From contig NC_031768.1 in assembly GCF_001522545.3 (NCBI RefSeq), positions 81,935,769-81,999,768 on the forward strand: a stretch of 64,000 nt of DNA, in the 5' to 3' direction. The DNA comes from Parus major. Its lineage: Eukaryota; Chordata; Aves; Passeriformes; Paridae. Position numbers and translations under genes: made by a program. Below are positions 12,801 to 25,919 of the stretch, in pieces (position 1 is the first letter of the stretch; each line of letters starts with the position of its first letter). The notes beneath the pieces are model-generated. The model was not told where the DNA came from and ran no database searches. It saw nothing but the letters and a program-made list of their open reading frames with translations.

Positions 12801-15800
12801 TAAAACCTAACATTAATTGTTTCATTTTAATTCACTCCCTAGGACTAGGACAGAACTATTAGGTGACACATAAACACAGAGCACATACATCACACATGCA
12901 CAAGAGTCCCCCATACTACTAAAATAATAACTCTAAAAGTGCAGTATGGTGCAGACGTTGTGGCAGTGGAAATGGTTATATTGATTTTACTGAGCTGTGG
13001 ACAGGGCAGGCTCAGCATGACTTTGAAACTTAGGATAAAAATTAGTTGACTGGAAAAAAGCAAAAGCCAGGCAGTAATAATAATGTAATAATAACACTCA
13101 CAGAATAAAGTAATACATGGTGATTAAGAGTATGGGAATGAGACTTTACAGGATGACAGGCAATGCTGCATAAATGCTAGTGCAAATCATTTAATATATA
13201 CAAAATTGCAATTCTTCAAGTATTTGACAACAATGATAATTGGAGAGGAAATATTAGCTAGACCTGTAAACAGCACTGAAGTTACAGAGGAAAAGATAAA
13301 ACAAAGCCTGGCTAGATGCTTCCTTCACAAAACAGCCATAAAATTTAATTTTAAAAACAGTGCAGTAGATGAAACCACAGCATGCTTGCCTAGGACCACT
13401 GTTCCAACATCTCTACCAGAAGGCTGTGAAAGAGGGCTTACTCTATTCTTTTGATGGGTGACCCACTTCTAGTCAAAATGAATTATGCCCTCACTCTGCA
13501 TTCCCTACCTGGACTACTAGCTCATTGTCCACTGCTACAGAACCTGTGCAGTGAGTGACAGACACTAACAAAATTCTCAGTGACTTATCCCAGAAGTAGC
13601 ATTTTTCACCTACTTCATGCTCACATTATTAGGTCAGATAAAATCCAGCATTTTTGCCCTTACAAAAATTTAAAGCAGGCATCTTGACTGGCTGACTAAT
13701 TTGAATTTAGAGCTGGTTCTCTTTATTAGTGTCATTAAGTAGACAAATCATAGCTATGAACCAAAAAAAGCTGCCCTGCTTTGTACTGATGCAAATGAAT
13801 AACTTGAGTTACAAGTTTGAAAAGGGTCTGATATCTGCTTGGAACAAAGTGGGAGATTCAGTGATATTTCTATTATATATACAAGTGTGGAATTATATGT
13901 ATGAAGAGATTTATGACCCTTGCTACACCAGGAGTCCTTGGGCAAGATTTTTGAAGGCACATAAATAAGCCAGCAATGTGGCTAGTGGGATTTACCAAAG
14001 CAAATGCAAACTGTAAGAATTCAAATTACACCAAAAGTCATTGTGTGCAAAAATGTTGTATCGATTCTAGGAGGTGCCCTCCTGCAGATGCAAGAGCCTA
14101 AACACCTTTGTCATTTGCACTGAAGCCCCATGAGGCTGCTGTGAGACAACACATACCACACCATGATTTCTTGTAAGGCAAAAACATCTGGAAGCTGTAA
14201 ATATGTAAGATGTCAAATCTTTGGTCCACAAATCCACCCCAGTTAAGCTGAAATTAGTGGCACCTAGGGGCCTTTGTATTTTTGTACATCTGGCCTAAAA
14301 ATTTCATGCCAGAGTTCTTTGTCATAACAAAGTTTAACAAAGTTTTTAGTTCTCAGATATGTGTGAAGGTAGGTTAGTTAATAACTGTAGATGCAGTGTC
14401 TGGTGTAGGGATCCTGTGTGGAATCCAGTCTGAAAAAGGTTGAGCAGAGACATGCCATAACTGCTTCCAGATGCTCGTGGAGTGGTGAGATGGTTCCTAC
14501 ACAATGAAGTAGAGACAACTACCTGAGGGGACACAGGGCTATCAGAGATGACACTTTTCAGATGAGGAGCAGAATGGAAACACTGATCTATTGGTTTGGC
14601 CCAGAGTGAACTTCATAAAGAACTTGGGTCTGTACTTCACCCAAGTACCTGAAACTTTTCCAGATTACTTAATCTCAGATTTTTATCCTCTGCTTTCTAA
14701 GGGCTTCCAGCAAGGCAAACTAATGGGATTATGACAATTTCTGAATTTGGTCAAGACTCATTATTGCTGATAGCTCATTACAGAGTGGAGTATCATAAGC
14801 AGACAGTCTTCCCTGTGGTGCAACCATCTTTTCTGAACCTTTCTAGGGGCAATCAGCATCCTGGGGGAACAAAAGGACAGATTACTTCCAATGTGAATTT
14901 GATGTAAAAGCAGGGCCTTTCAGGAGACATAGAAATAACACATGTTTACAGAATGCTTCAAGAAGCAATGGGATATGCCTACTGCTAACAGTGCCTCTAC
15001 TCCTAGTTAGAGGATCACTAGCATTCATGAAAGGCTGACTCAGAAAGAATAAAGCATCATCCCAGATGTAAATGACATTGCTTGAAATCTTTTTTACTGA
15101 ACTTGTGTTTGGTTAACCTGATTACAACTTTGAAAACTGTTGACTCAACATAGTTTCTCCAGTTTAACAGGTTCAGGGTCAAAGCCACATGCTTTGATAA
15201 GGTTGAGATATGAAAAACACTTCCTGTGACATAGTACAGAAGCACAAATCTGTCTAATGCAATTTGAAGACAGGCACTGACAGGCAGTGATGATCAGCTG
15301 GCAAACAGCTCTGTCTCAGGACACACAGGATAGAAAGTGTGCAGAAGTCAACATATGCCAAATAGAACCATCTTTCTTCCACTAACAAGCTTTAATTATT
15401 GAATACAATGGAAAGTTGTGGAAATGCAATGCACTACTGTGTGGTAGTTATGGTAAGTGCTGACATTTTAAATAGCAGCTAATAGTGTTCTCAGTTGCTT
15501 TTAGGAGAAACTAAACAGATTAATTACATTTTCCCACATGCAAATTTCATCAGGGAGATTCAAGATCTCTTGAGGACGATGCTGGCACAATCTTTGTTGT
15601 ATTTTGTTTCAGTCTGTGGTGAATGCACTGCGTGGCACAGGGAGGACGTGAGCACAATATGTTACTGAAGGACATTTGAAGAGTGAAAATGTAGCCACAT
15701 TGACTTACAAAGTACAGAGGGATACATTCAGAATTGTAAGTACAAGGCTAATAGTTTCACTGAAGATAGGGATGGCTGAAGGGAAGAAAAAGCAATCATA

Positions 15801-15994
15801 GAAAGCAAAATTCAATAGCAGAGCAAATGTCTAGTAACTGGTTTGAAAGGAGCTTTGCATCTCTGTGGAGCATGATATGCAAGTAGAATATCTTCAATCA
15901 GAAAGTGCTTAAAGATAATTAAAGCATTTTAACACATTTAATGTCCTCTAAATTACTGGAAATGTCAAGGTTGCATGCATTTGAAGCATTCATA

Positions 15995-16011
15995 ACACAC
16001 ACACACACACA
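15995..16011. repeat. (AC)n microsatellite
   Basis: Eight uninterrupted AC units plus one A. Short and ordinary. Confidence 0.85.
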
Positions 16012-16900
16012 GATGCAAAATAAAAAGAAATTATCAAATTCCCTGCTGCTGCCAAATGTTGAATATTTGGTGAGAAGGGCACAGAGCATACTACAGGAAC
16101 AGATCACATCGGTATGAACTGAGAGAAGCACAGGCTGCAGAGTTATCTACACTGAGTAATTCTGCACTCAGGGAAGTTGATCCACTTATATCCATTTATA
16201 TCAACGTAAGAGGAGAAAATAATTTGTTCCTCTATCGCCAGTTACAACCAGACAGTGAAAATATCTGCTCAAAGACACTTGCACTAAAAGAATATATCCA
16301 TAGCCTACACAGGCACAGTGGTAAAACCTGACATCTGTATTTATATCAACATGTAGAGCTGACTTTGAGGTTACTCTCATGGATTTCATGGATCCCTCAA
16401 CAGATGACCACATCAAGGAGTTACTCAAAAATCACTGAGATTACACCTAACTAAAAGTCAGAGTGGGACCTCACAGAAAGCAGGGACAGAGAGATGGGGG
16501 ACCATAGCTGCCTGATTTTTCCTGATATAAGTAGATCACATATCCCAGAGACTGAAGAGCAAGAAGGTGGGATAGGACTGGACATGTTTTTGTCCATGGA
16601 AAGTCAGCAGAGATCCAAGGTGTAAGTCTAGTGGGAACTGAGGCTCAAACCAAGCTATCAGGATCATCACAAAAATGTGGGATAAAGGGAAGGGTCTGGG
16701 ATGGGTCAGTCCTCAGGAAGTACTGTTTGCTTCACCAGCAATACTGAGATACCCCTACCAATTCTTCATGGCATCCTCTGCATAAGCCCAAACTTGGTGT
16801 TAAACTCTCCCCTATCTCAGGTAACAGCACACCCCTGAAATGTGACTCTCGGTACTAACAACTGGTTTGAAAGCTGTGAGGAAATGTCATTTTTATTATG

Positions 16901-16970
16901 ATTCACAGAATTATAGAATCATTTAGGTTGGAAAAGACTTCTAGGATCATCATATTCAACTACTAATCAA
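16901..16970 (-). mobile_element. CR1 LINE 3' tip
   Basis: TTCACAGAATTATAGAATCA, then TTTAGGTTGGAAAAGACTTC and TAGGATCATCATATTCAAC, is the reverse complement of the CR1 3' end. Only about 70 bp is left, and the copy is clearly diverged. Confidence 0.85.
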
Positions 16971-17587
16971 AAAGGCAAATGAAAACCATTGTAAGAATGT
17001 GTCTATACTATTAAAAAAATACATCAACATTTTGCCATCTGATTGAAATAAGAACCAGGTATATTTTAGATTTTGTTCTGTTTCAAATTGCTTTGTTTTC
17101 TCTTTCATTTCCTCTTATGTTAAACCACACCAATTTGTCAAAGAGTCCTGACTGCTTTTTCTTCCCTTACCTCTTCTGAACAATCTACTGAATGCTACAA
17201 ATGAAACAATTTCATCCTTTTCATACTTTTCCACATTTAATATCTTGAATAAAGTAGAATGTTTTCACCACTTTTACACACAGCATTTTATTTATTTTTT
17301 TTATGAATATCACACAAAAAAATTATGTTAGCACTTCCAAAATTAGATGGTGGTGACTGATTATGGGTTTTTATATCACCTCAGGCCTAAGATACAACTC
17401 TGAATTCCAAGTTCAGAGCCATGTTACTATATAATACCCTTCCCCAAACCCACTCCTCACAGTTCCTGCAGCACAGGCTGTTACTCACTCTCCTCATACA
17501 TGGCTTTCTACAAAAATTAACCTTCACACAGACACAAAAAACATCTCCAAAAGTGTTTCTAGAGAAAAATATTTTACTTGCAGGCAA

Positions 17588-17715
17588 CCACCACAACACT
17601 GCCTTTGGGAGGTAGGTATCATGATCCCTATTTCACAATTAGGGAAACTGAGGCATGCATGCCAAGATTTGTCAGTCTAAAAGTTTGTGGGAGAATCCAG
17701 TCTGACACACAGGGA
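17588..17715 (+). mobile_element. MIR-like ancient SINE fragment
   Basis: The run GGGAGGTAGGTATCATGATC, then CCTATTTCACAATTAGGG and AAACTGAGGCATG, matches the MIR core and 3' region (GAGGTAGGTA, CCCATTTTACAGATGAGG, AAACTGAGGC). The following CAAGATTTGTCAGTCTAA fits the degraded CAAGGTCACACAGC part. MIR was active before the mammal-reptile split, so bird copies are expected to be rare and decayed. Confidence 0.7.
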
Positions 17716-19777
17716 CAGGTAGAAGCAAGAAACTACAAATTTACTGCAGGCATCCAATTCTGTATGATATGAATTAATATAAATGTAGGAGACAGCCTGA
17801 TTCTTTCTCACGGCTGTGAATGTTCCAGCTACTCACTACAGACTGTGACAAATGGCAACACTGACTTGGAGGAGTCTTCTGAGGAGGCAACATTCAATTT
17901 CTTTCTGCAGTTGCAAACAACCTGCATTACGCTGGGGAAAATCCAGTGCATCTTCTGAATGCATTTTAACCATCACAAAAAGTAACAATTCTGAAGTGAT
18001 GTATTAAAAGCAAGTGAGAGTGTAAGCCAGAATGATTTATACAAAGAACTCTGTCACAAGCAAATGCAGAACTTGGGCTTTCACTTATCTTGCGCCTAAC
18101 CAGGATGGATTTTTCTCTGAAGGGCTGGATATAAGGATTTGTAGCAGAAATAACAATGTATAAAATAGAGTCTGGTTCACATCCTTTTCTACCCTGCTGT
18201 TGGGGAGGGACAACCTATACTCCTACTCTCCCGCTCCTTTTTTATTTTGTCATTGACCTTCACCATTTGTTCAAAGCTCCTGCAATGACCCAAAGACCTT
18301 CTCAGGAGGTCTCATGGTATTCCCAGGAGACAGCTCCCATTCAGACCCTTTGAGAAAAGAAACAGGCATTTCTGAAGCTCAGTCAGTTTCTGGTGATAGC
18401 CAATGCAGATTATCAAACATATCAAGCTACAGAGACACCCAAAATAACTTAACCATCACAGTATTTGTGCATTTTTAAATAAATGTTTTCACTAAGAAAG
18501 AAGTCCTCCCAAACCAAGGATTTTTTTATTTTTTTTTTTTTTTACTAGTCTTGTATCACTGGTTTTGGCAGCATCTGCAGTCAGACAAGCGGGTATATTC
18601 AATATCTCTGGAATGCTATTCAATGCCAAGGAAATAATATAATAGTATCCAAGGTGTTCTAAGTAGTTTTCCTTTTCTAGTTCTCCTTTACATTGAGCTG
18701 AGCTGCAAGAATGGAATCCCTAATGTGTCTCCCGTGTTAAAAGAAAGACAAGAGCAAAGATATGAGTGTCTGAATGGAGGGGAATACAGTATTGCCATTA
18801 GAAACAGTCAATGTGGAAAAATGATAATGAAAATTCTGAGTATTTTTGAACACTTGATAAAACAGAATATGTATTATTGGCCCGCCTTTCCAATGGGACT
18901 CAGCTCCCTGCAGGGAAACACTTCTGTAGTGTAGTGTTCAACATCTTAAAAACAGGTTATTTCTTCTCACTGATAATAAAAGAACCCTCAGACAGCCAGC
19001 TCAGAGTAGGTCACTGTGGACCTCTAAAATCTGGATTGCTGAAGTTCACCCTGGCATTAAAACTTCAAAGTACATCAGTTATCAGTAAAACTCATAATGT
19101 GTCTGGCTGATACTATTCTCCTTCACTATCCATCATTATTCCACCCTATCCAAAGGCAGACTACTTACACATACATATATACAGAATGTCTCTTCCCTCT
19201 CAGTCTTTACTTTGCAAAATTGTACTTCCTTTCATATACAAATAAGAAGAAATCTGAAAAAGCCAAATCATCTAGTTTGAGATGATATATACAATCATTC
19301 TCATGGCCATCTTTCACTTAAGTGTTTCCTTTTTTCCTCCTCTTCTCATGGACATTTTTCTTTAAAGTTTCAATCACACCACTTTTCTCTCCTTTGTTTT
19401 CTGTGCTTTTCTCCTTTTCATCTTTTTTTTTGGCCATGTTTTCTGCTCCTTAGTGGGCTGATTTTGAACTCAATTTCCCTAGGCCACTGCCATTTCCTTT
19501 TTGCCCTGCTTTTGTCTTTAAGTTCTTCCTCTGCCCTTCTTGCTTCTGTGATTTCCCAGTACCCTTCATCAAGACACTGAGAATATTTCCACAGGACCCT
19601 CTCCAAATCTTATTTCTGCCTTTTGCTGTTACATAGGAAAAGAAAGCTTGTAAGGCTTCATTATCCCAAATCTATGATGGTATGTAAACTGTTTAATTAC
19701 CAGTCCAACTGGTCTCAGTGGGTGACTGGCACACCTCTGCACCATTTAGATGTTTATACTACACATATTCAACACAG
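17716..19777. other. Intronic DNA without recognised gene
   Basis: Unique AT-rich sequence with a T-rich run at 18521-18543. Frames of 60-77 codons lack motifs. Confidence 0.55.
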
Positions 19778-19877
19778 ATTCACAGAATGGTTTGGGTTGG
19801 AAGAGACTTTAAAGATGACCTAGTTCCAGCTCCCCTGCCATGGGCAGGGACACCTTCCACTAGCCCAGGCTGCTCAA
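19778..19877 (-). mobile_element. CR1 LINE 3' end fragment
   Basis: TTCACAGAATGGTTTGGGTT, then GGAAGAGACTTTAAAGATGACC, CCCTGCCATGGGCAGGGACACC and TTCCACTAGCCCAGGCTGC, is a well-preserved reverse-complement CR1 tail of about 100 bp. It is 5'-truncated just after the AGGCTGCTCAA block. Confidence 0.93.
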
Positions 19878-22800
19878 ATATAAAATATTTACTTACATGG
19901 ATGAAGACACTGAATCAAAGAGAAGGTAATATTCATTATGTCGAAGAACTACTGAATAGCCAGCATACTGCAGGAGATTAATGCTTGGTCTAAGACATTA
20001 AGACCCCACATTTTAGCTAAATGACTGAAATACATTACTGAATATGAGGAGAGAAGTACCTGTGTTGAGGGTAAAGATTAAGCCCATTCAGATCCTTTAA
20101 GGGACTTGCTAAAGATCAGCTAATGCTTTCTGCCAGGAATAGGCTCCCTTTGATGCATGTAAACCTGAAATGTAAGACATGCACATATAAAAGAATTCCT
20201 CAAAAGGCGTGCATCAGGAAAGCATTTAGAGCCACTCTGCAAGATAAAGGCAGACAGAGACCTCTCTGATTTTATCTAGGTGTAAGAAGAGGAAGTCTGG
20301 TTTTCATTTCTTCACCTCTGTTTGTAAAAGGCACTTCTATATAGTCCATTTGGTCTTAAGTAACCAGTTTTATTTTCACATTATCCAAGAGCATTCTTCT
20401 CCCAAGTATGTAGCGTGGGGCACTGGGATATCTTTAGTGTTATAGGAAAGAAATAAGTATCTTAAAATTATATTGTAAGCAGGAACACTCTTTGACAAGT
20501 AAGAAGACAATAATAGAGCACAGCTAAAACAGAAGAGTCTTACATGAACTTTGTAATACTGTCCCTATAGACTCTGCATCACAAACCTGCTCTAACATCA
20601 TGCATCTCAATCCTTTTTTAAGACTCTTTCCAAACTCCCATGACTTTCTGAGCCTGGATGAGACACAGAAATCTTTGTGTCACTCTTCCCACTTCACACA
20701 GATGATTTTTCTTGATTACTCAGAACATGACCCTTTTCTTGCATGGGCTAAATCCTCTACAAAGAGCAGTGAAGTCCCTCCACAATGACAGTCAGCTACA
20801 TCTAGAAATCCAGAAGAGCATGAGGAGCACCTCATACAGGAGCTGTGTGCTTGTTTCACACTCACCTCTATCAATCCACTTTGAGCAGAAATTCAGCTGG
20901 GTGACAGAGATGTGCCTACATGGACGTACATAACCAGCCTTACACTTCAGAAAAGAACTTAAGAAACAGTTGCTGAGTAAGTGGATAAGTGGCTTGTGGT
21001 TAAGTGTCAGCACAGACATGTCAAGGACCACAGCTCCCTGGTCATAGAGAATGTTGTGAGAAGTCAACAAGAAGAGACCAGAGAAGACTGTTCCACCTTC
21101 TTTGGCCTCTAGGGAAAACATTTTGATGTCCCATATCTTCAGAATCCAAATGAGATCAAACTTCATCTTTAGTGCTGTTGGCAGCATGTTTAGGATGATA
21201 TAATCATTGATTTCTCACGAATACATTTTTTCCATTAGATTAAAAGCAGTTGTTTCTTCTGAAGAGGAAGGTAAGTCTTGGTAGTTATTAAACTTGCAGT
21301 TAGAAAAACAAAAAAGGACACAGCACCAAGAGAGGAAAATAATTTCTTCAGGTATAATGACCATTAAATTAGAAGTTTCATGATCCAGTGTAATAATTCT
21401 CTGAATTCAAGAAAGGAAAGTGTTATCCAGCTGGCCAAGAGTAGTTTTGACTACATGCCACCACAAATGTAGACTCTCATTGAATGTCTGTGAAACCAGA
21501 TCAAAATACAAATTTCACACCACCCAAGTGCAAAACACTTCTTTGGTTTTAGGTCCTTGATTTGATCTTTCACAGTTGCAGCTGACAATCAGATACCTTT
21601 CCAGTCAAAATGTGACCTTATTCTCTGCTCGATCTAGTCCTGAGTCAATGACCACTGCGAGGCTGAAACTTCATCCAATCTCTGAATTTCTACTGTAAAT
21701 GAACTATAATTGATATTTAGTAATTGAAAAGAAAGGCCTTTTACCTCAACAGAGAAGGAAAATGCACTTGTCCTACAAAAAATGCCATTTGATTAAATCA
21801 ATAAAATTACTGCAGAAGAAACTTCAAGATTGGTGAATATATGGAGACCAACAAACCACAGATTAGATCTGCATTTTTTTGCTTTTTGTGATTTTTTTAA
21901 CAGATTCATAATCTATGGAAATAAAAAGTGGATGTAAATTTCCCATGGCATGTGTTCTGTCTGTTCATACTGAGAACACAAAGTAATTTTAAAGGATACC
22001 TTTTTTGTTGCTCATAATGCATTGCCACATGAGAGGACTGTTGCCCCCTCAAGAGTCAGATGTCCCTATTAATCTTCTCAGACTGTAACTTTCAATTTGT
22101 TCTCTTCACTTTCAGAGAGCTGAAAAAGAAAAGAAAGGAATATCAATTCTTGTACTTCATAATAGCCTTCACAAAGCTATCTTTCTTATGCTGTATTACA
22201 GTCTTTATTTAATAAATTCATGACTATTGGCAGACACAAACAACTTTGTGCTTCAGTGTAATTGCAAAAAAAAAAAAAAAGGAAGTAACAATATTTTGAA
22301 AATGTTGTGCAACTTAGTAAAAGGATATACTTACCATGAACTTAAGTTTGGAGATGGAGAAATGTCTTTGATCCATTTGACATAGGCCAGGTGGATGAGA
22401 CTGGCTAATCTTTTAGGTATCCAAGGACATCACATGCAAGAGCCGCTGGCAATGAAGTGTGGGAGGTGGTTCCATGTCTTGTTGCCTTCTTTTTGAAGCT
22501 ATCTTGAAAATTGAGATATTTCTTTTGCTTTTTTATCACCATCTTGCAAAAGGCACAGATGCAACTTTTGGCATGATTTCCCTTTCAGGGTATTGTTCTG
22601 TTAATGTAAGTATGAATTTTGGATGTATTTTCCTTCTCCTCTCCTGTCTTTTAGGTTTACTTAATCTAACTAATTCCCAGAAGCAGACAACAGGAATGAA
22701 GGGAAGAGCAATACTGCCTCTTATTTTCCAGGATTTTTCTATTCTGCTTTTCTGTGTTCATTCTCTAGGTTTCTTCACAAAACCAGTTTTTCAGCTAAAG

Positions 22801-24440
22801 ACAGGTTGTTTAAAAACACAGACAGTTTGATGACATATTTCCAAATGACATACTGAATGTTAGAACCAACTAACCCCAGAGAAATTTGTTTCCCCCTCTC
22901 ATTTGATAGTTCTGAGTTAACCAAATAAAACGTATTGAGTACAGATGTATGGGGGAAGACAAGTCTGAAGGAAAAAAGCAATTAGATAAACATTATGCAT
23001 AGAAAGCATCCACAGCTGTATAGATGTGATTGTTGTTTCCAAGCTTCTACAGAATTACCCACTTACTACCTACATGGCAAGCACAGAATCATAGTTAGGG
23101 TTTCACTAACAAATCCAGTTTGGGGAGGAACCTCTTTCAATGAACATGTTCACCCACCCCTGGCTCCCACCTGGGCAGCACAGCAGAGACACAGGCATCT
23201 ATGCCAAATTAATTTATTTTCAGTTTTAGTGTTGACCTTCCCTGTAAACTACAACCAGGTTTGTGTATTCAGGTGATTCAGAGCTAAACTCATAGAAAAC
23301 TTCAGTTGTAGCAGAGCTGCAAGTAAAAGAGAACAAATAGGATACAGAGTGGATAAGAAGCAGGTGTCCTGGCCAGGAGGTCAGCAAACAGTCTCTGACT
23401 CTTGAGAAGTGGACTTGGGCAAACACACTGATCTGGGCTATTTCATCTCACAGTTCAAGGACAGCACAATAGTTTCCTTGGTTGAAAGGATGTCTGCTGG
23501 CACAGGAAGGAATCTAATTCAGAGTAGTTTTCTGAAGAACAAGCTCCAGGGGTTCCCCATGACACAGTTTCCAGGTGTAAAAGGAACAGCAGCAGCAGAG
23601 CAGAGACTGACTTTTCACTGTCCCCTCAGTGCACAGTCAGTGCTTCCCAAATACACTGAAAATAGCTGTGTGCTACTGTAACTGAGTTAGAATTTCATTT
23701 TCCAGCACTCAAACTAATTACTAATTTCCACAAGAAAGATACAGCTCTTTGGCATATTTATAAGCCTAAATTTATTTTGATCTTATAAAAACATGTCCAA
23801 ACACCACTATGCCCACCTTTCTGTGTGTCTTCTGTAGAGCCTGTCCCTGCTAGACTGTCCATCTCTCCCTGTATTATACTATAAGCTCCTTTAGCTGTAG
23901 CCATGGAAAAGTGATTTCACTGCCATTTGGGTGATCAACATCCTTTTGAACCTTGACTTAGGACTTAATCAATTAAGAAACAGTGCAAGCCAATGATATT
24001 AGAACCACAGAGATCCCTGTGAAAATTTCAGGAGTGTGTTCTTCCAGAAAGTTCTTGGGATCTGATGTGTAGCCAGTAAAACAAAGCAGAAAAATATACA
24101 GGTTTACATCTATTTCATCAAATGTGGTAAAAGCATGAGTCAGGCATTGCTGCATTTTACTTTACTTGGAGAAAGAGCAGAGCAGTTGACAGAATTCAGT
24201 TAAGCTGGATTAATTAACCTAGAGAGAAGGAGATGATTCAAAATTCAAATTTCAGAATGCAGCCAGAATGGAAACCTGTGCCAGTCACTTGGTAGCTTGG
24301 TTACAACCATGCACTGAAAAGCAGCAGATACATGCATCTCCATTCCCCAAAACAGGAAACTATTAGCCAGCTACTGCCTAGTCCAGAGATATATCCAAAA
24401 TGCTGATAATTATTCAGAAAATAAACTGAAATCTACAAAT
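19878..24440. other. Intronic DNA without recognised gene
   Basis: The longer frames are 131 codons on minus (20792-21187) and 123 codons on plus (22459-22830, hydrophobic from T-rich DNA). Neither has a recognisable domain. An A15 run at 22266-22280 lies about 50 bp after an AATAAA, which could be a decayed retrocopy 3' end but is too weak to annotate as one. Confidence 0.5.
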
Positions 24441-24670
24441 TGAAAGAGGGAAAATTTACATTAAATACTGAGAAGAAGTTTTTTACTGTGAGGGTAGTAA
24501 GGGACAGGTTGGCCAGGGAGGCTGTAGAGTTCAAAGCCAGGTTGGATAAGGCCTTGAGCAATTTCTGGTCTAGTAGAAGTTGTCTCTGCTCATGGCAGAG
24601 GACATTGGAACAAGAAGGCCCTTAAGGTCCATTTCAAAACCTTTACATTCTATGATTCTGCGATTCTATG
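24441..24670 (+). mobile_element. CR1 LINE 3' end with internal deletion
   Basis: GAGGGAAAATTTACATTAAA, then TACTGAGAAGAAGTTTTTTACTG and TGAGGGTAGT, is the CR1 end of ORF2 plus start of the 3' UTR. GGCCAGGGAGGCTGTAGA and the GGTTGGATAAGGCC block follow, with consensus sequence missing between them. The copy ends in TTCTATGATTCTGCGATTC. Confidence 0.9.
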
Positions 24671-24745
24671 GCCAGAGTACCAAGCCTGTCCCAGTTAAAA
24701 GAATGTCTGAATGCTGTTCCTAGTCATATGGTTTGTGTTAGGTAG

Positions 24746-24817
24746 TCCTGTGAGGAGCAGGGTGTTGGACTTGACAAGCCTTATGGGTCCCTTCCAATCT
24801 GATTTATTCTATGATTA
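24746..24817 (+). mobile_element. Second CR1 3' tip, same strand
   Basis: CCTGTGAGGAGCAGGGTGTT, then GGACTTGACAAGCC, TTATGGGTCCCTTCCAATC and TTATTCTATGATTA, is another CR1 3' terminus only about 75 bp after the first. The GGAGCAGGG-type wording indicates a different CR1 subfamily, so this is a separate insertion, not a duplication. Confidence 0.85.
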
Positions 24818-25698
24818 CTTTTCAGTCAGCAGTCCTTGCCAAATATAAATGTCATTTATAAATAATTTTAGCTGTTGTCAATTCATTCTAAAAATAAATT
24901 AAGAAGAAAAACCACTCTCAAAAAAATTTCATCCACATGAGGATTCCTGAAAACCCCCTACTTAAGTTCATGGTTATTTTCAATCATTTTCATACTCCAT
25001 TCCAGTCAAAACAATCACCTGTCAGTTCTGCTACACTTCAGATGAGCAATGTATAAATGATAACCTGAATGCAAACTCCTAACAAAAAAGAAATATAAAC
25101 TATTCATTGGTTGTCTATATGAGTGGAGATATACTTATGAAAAGCAAATAGGAGGTCTACAGGTCCTATAGACATTCTGACCCCAAATCACACATTATGA
25201 AACTGCCACTGCCCCTGTTCACCATTGACCAGCTGCTGAAAGATTGTTATGCATTGCTAGACTGTCAGTGATGGATAAATTGCTTTCTTCATATGCTTTG
25301 CCCACATTTTTCCTGATATATCTGGGCTTGTGCAACAATTTCAGTTTCCAGGAAGGCTTGCAGGCAAGCAAATAATTTAAAGCTGTCAGGAACAGAATCA
25401 GTTATAAGCACAGGCAGCTGCCTGCAGCATCACACCCAAGAAAACATTTGGGTCCTTGCAGTACTTGCTGGAAATCCAGATGATGCCTGTACAAAATCAA
25501 TGACTTGCTACTGACCACAGAAAATAAAATAAATTAAAAAAAAAGGCAAAAAGAATATAAAAAGACAAAGCAATTTAAACTAGAAATGTGAAATAATGTG
25601 GAGAAATATATAAAGAGGAAATATAAAAGTTCAACCCCCCAGGAAAATAGTAAAAAAAATGGTTTGAAGTATTGCTAGTGTTTCATGACACCAAGGAA

Positions 25699-25724
25699 TT
25701 TAGGATTTATGTTTAGGATTTATG
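25699..25724. repeat. 13-bp exact tandem duplication
   Basis: TTTAGGATTTATG occurs twice back to back at 25699-25711 and 25712-25724. Confidence 0.85.
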
Positions 25725-25900
25725 TTATTAAATGTTATTATATGATTTACAGGCTTTATAGTGCTAAGGATTCTACCTAAAGCAGCATCCTAGATAAAGA
25801 TATCTACACATCAGATTTATTTCCTTTTTGCTGCCATGTCCATATTTCCATTTAAAAGTGAGAGAAACAGGAAAACAATAAACAAGTCCAATATCATGAT

Positions 25901-25919
25901 TCAGGAGTAATACTCCTGA
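25901..25919. repeat. 19-bp odd palindrome
   Basis: TCAGGAGTA, a single central A, then TACTCCTGA: a perfect 9-bp inverted repeat. Confidence 0.8.

Larger units (their letters stand above)
4271..16900. other. Intronic DNA, mostly unique
   Basis: No recognisable exon or full repeat. An AT-rich imperfect hairpin lies near 6240-6275. Homopolymers occur at 7257-7270 (T) and 8568-8581 (A, directly after AATAAA-like sequence). A 9-bp stem lies at 9813-9835 and a short AC run at 15995-16011. The segment 5351-5835 with two hydrophobic frames is listed separately. Confidence 0.55.

Noticed and set aside
20792..21187. 131-codon minus-strand frame
   Set aside because: No family resemblance and no splice-like borders; the length is plausible for chance in this window.
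22205..22280. AATAAA followed by A15, as in a processed retrocopy
   Set aside because: The spacing of about 50 bp is long, the upstream sequence shows no coding similarity and no flanking duplication was found.
22459..22830. 123-codon plus-strand hydrophobic frame
   Set aside because: Hydrophobicity follows from T-rich DNA; no start context, domain or splice structure supports it.
23085..23110. CACAGAATCATAGTTAGGG resembling a CR1 3' tip
   Set aside because: The match is about 20 bp and is not followed by the GGAAAAGAC block.
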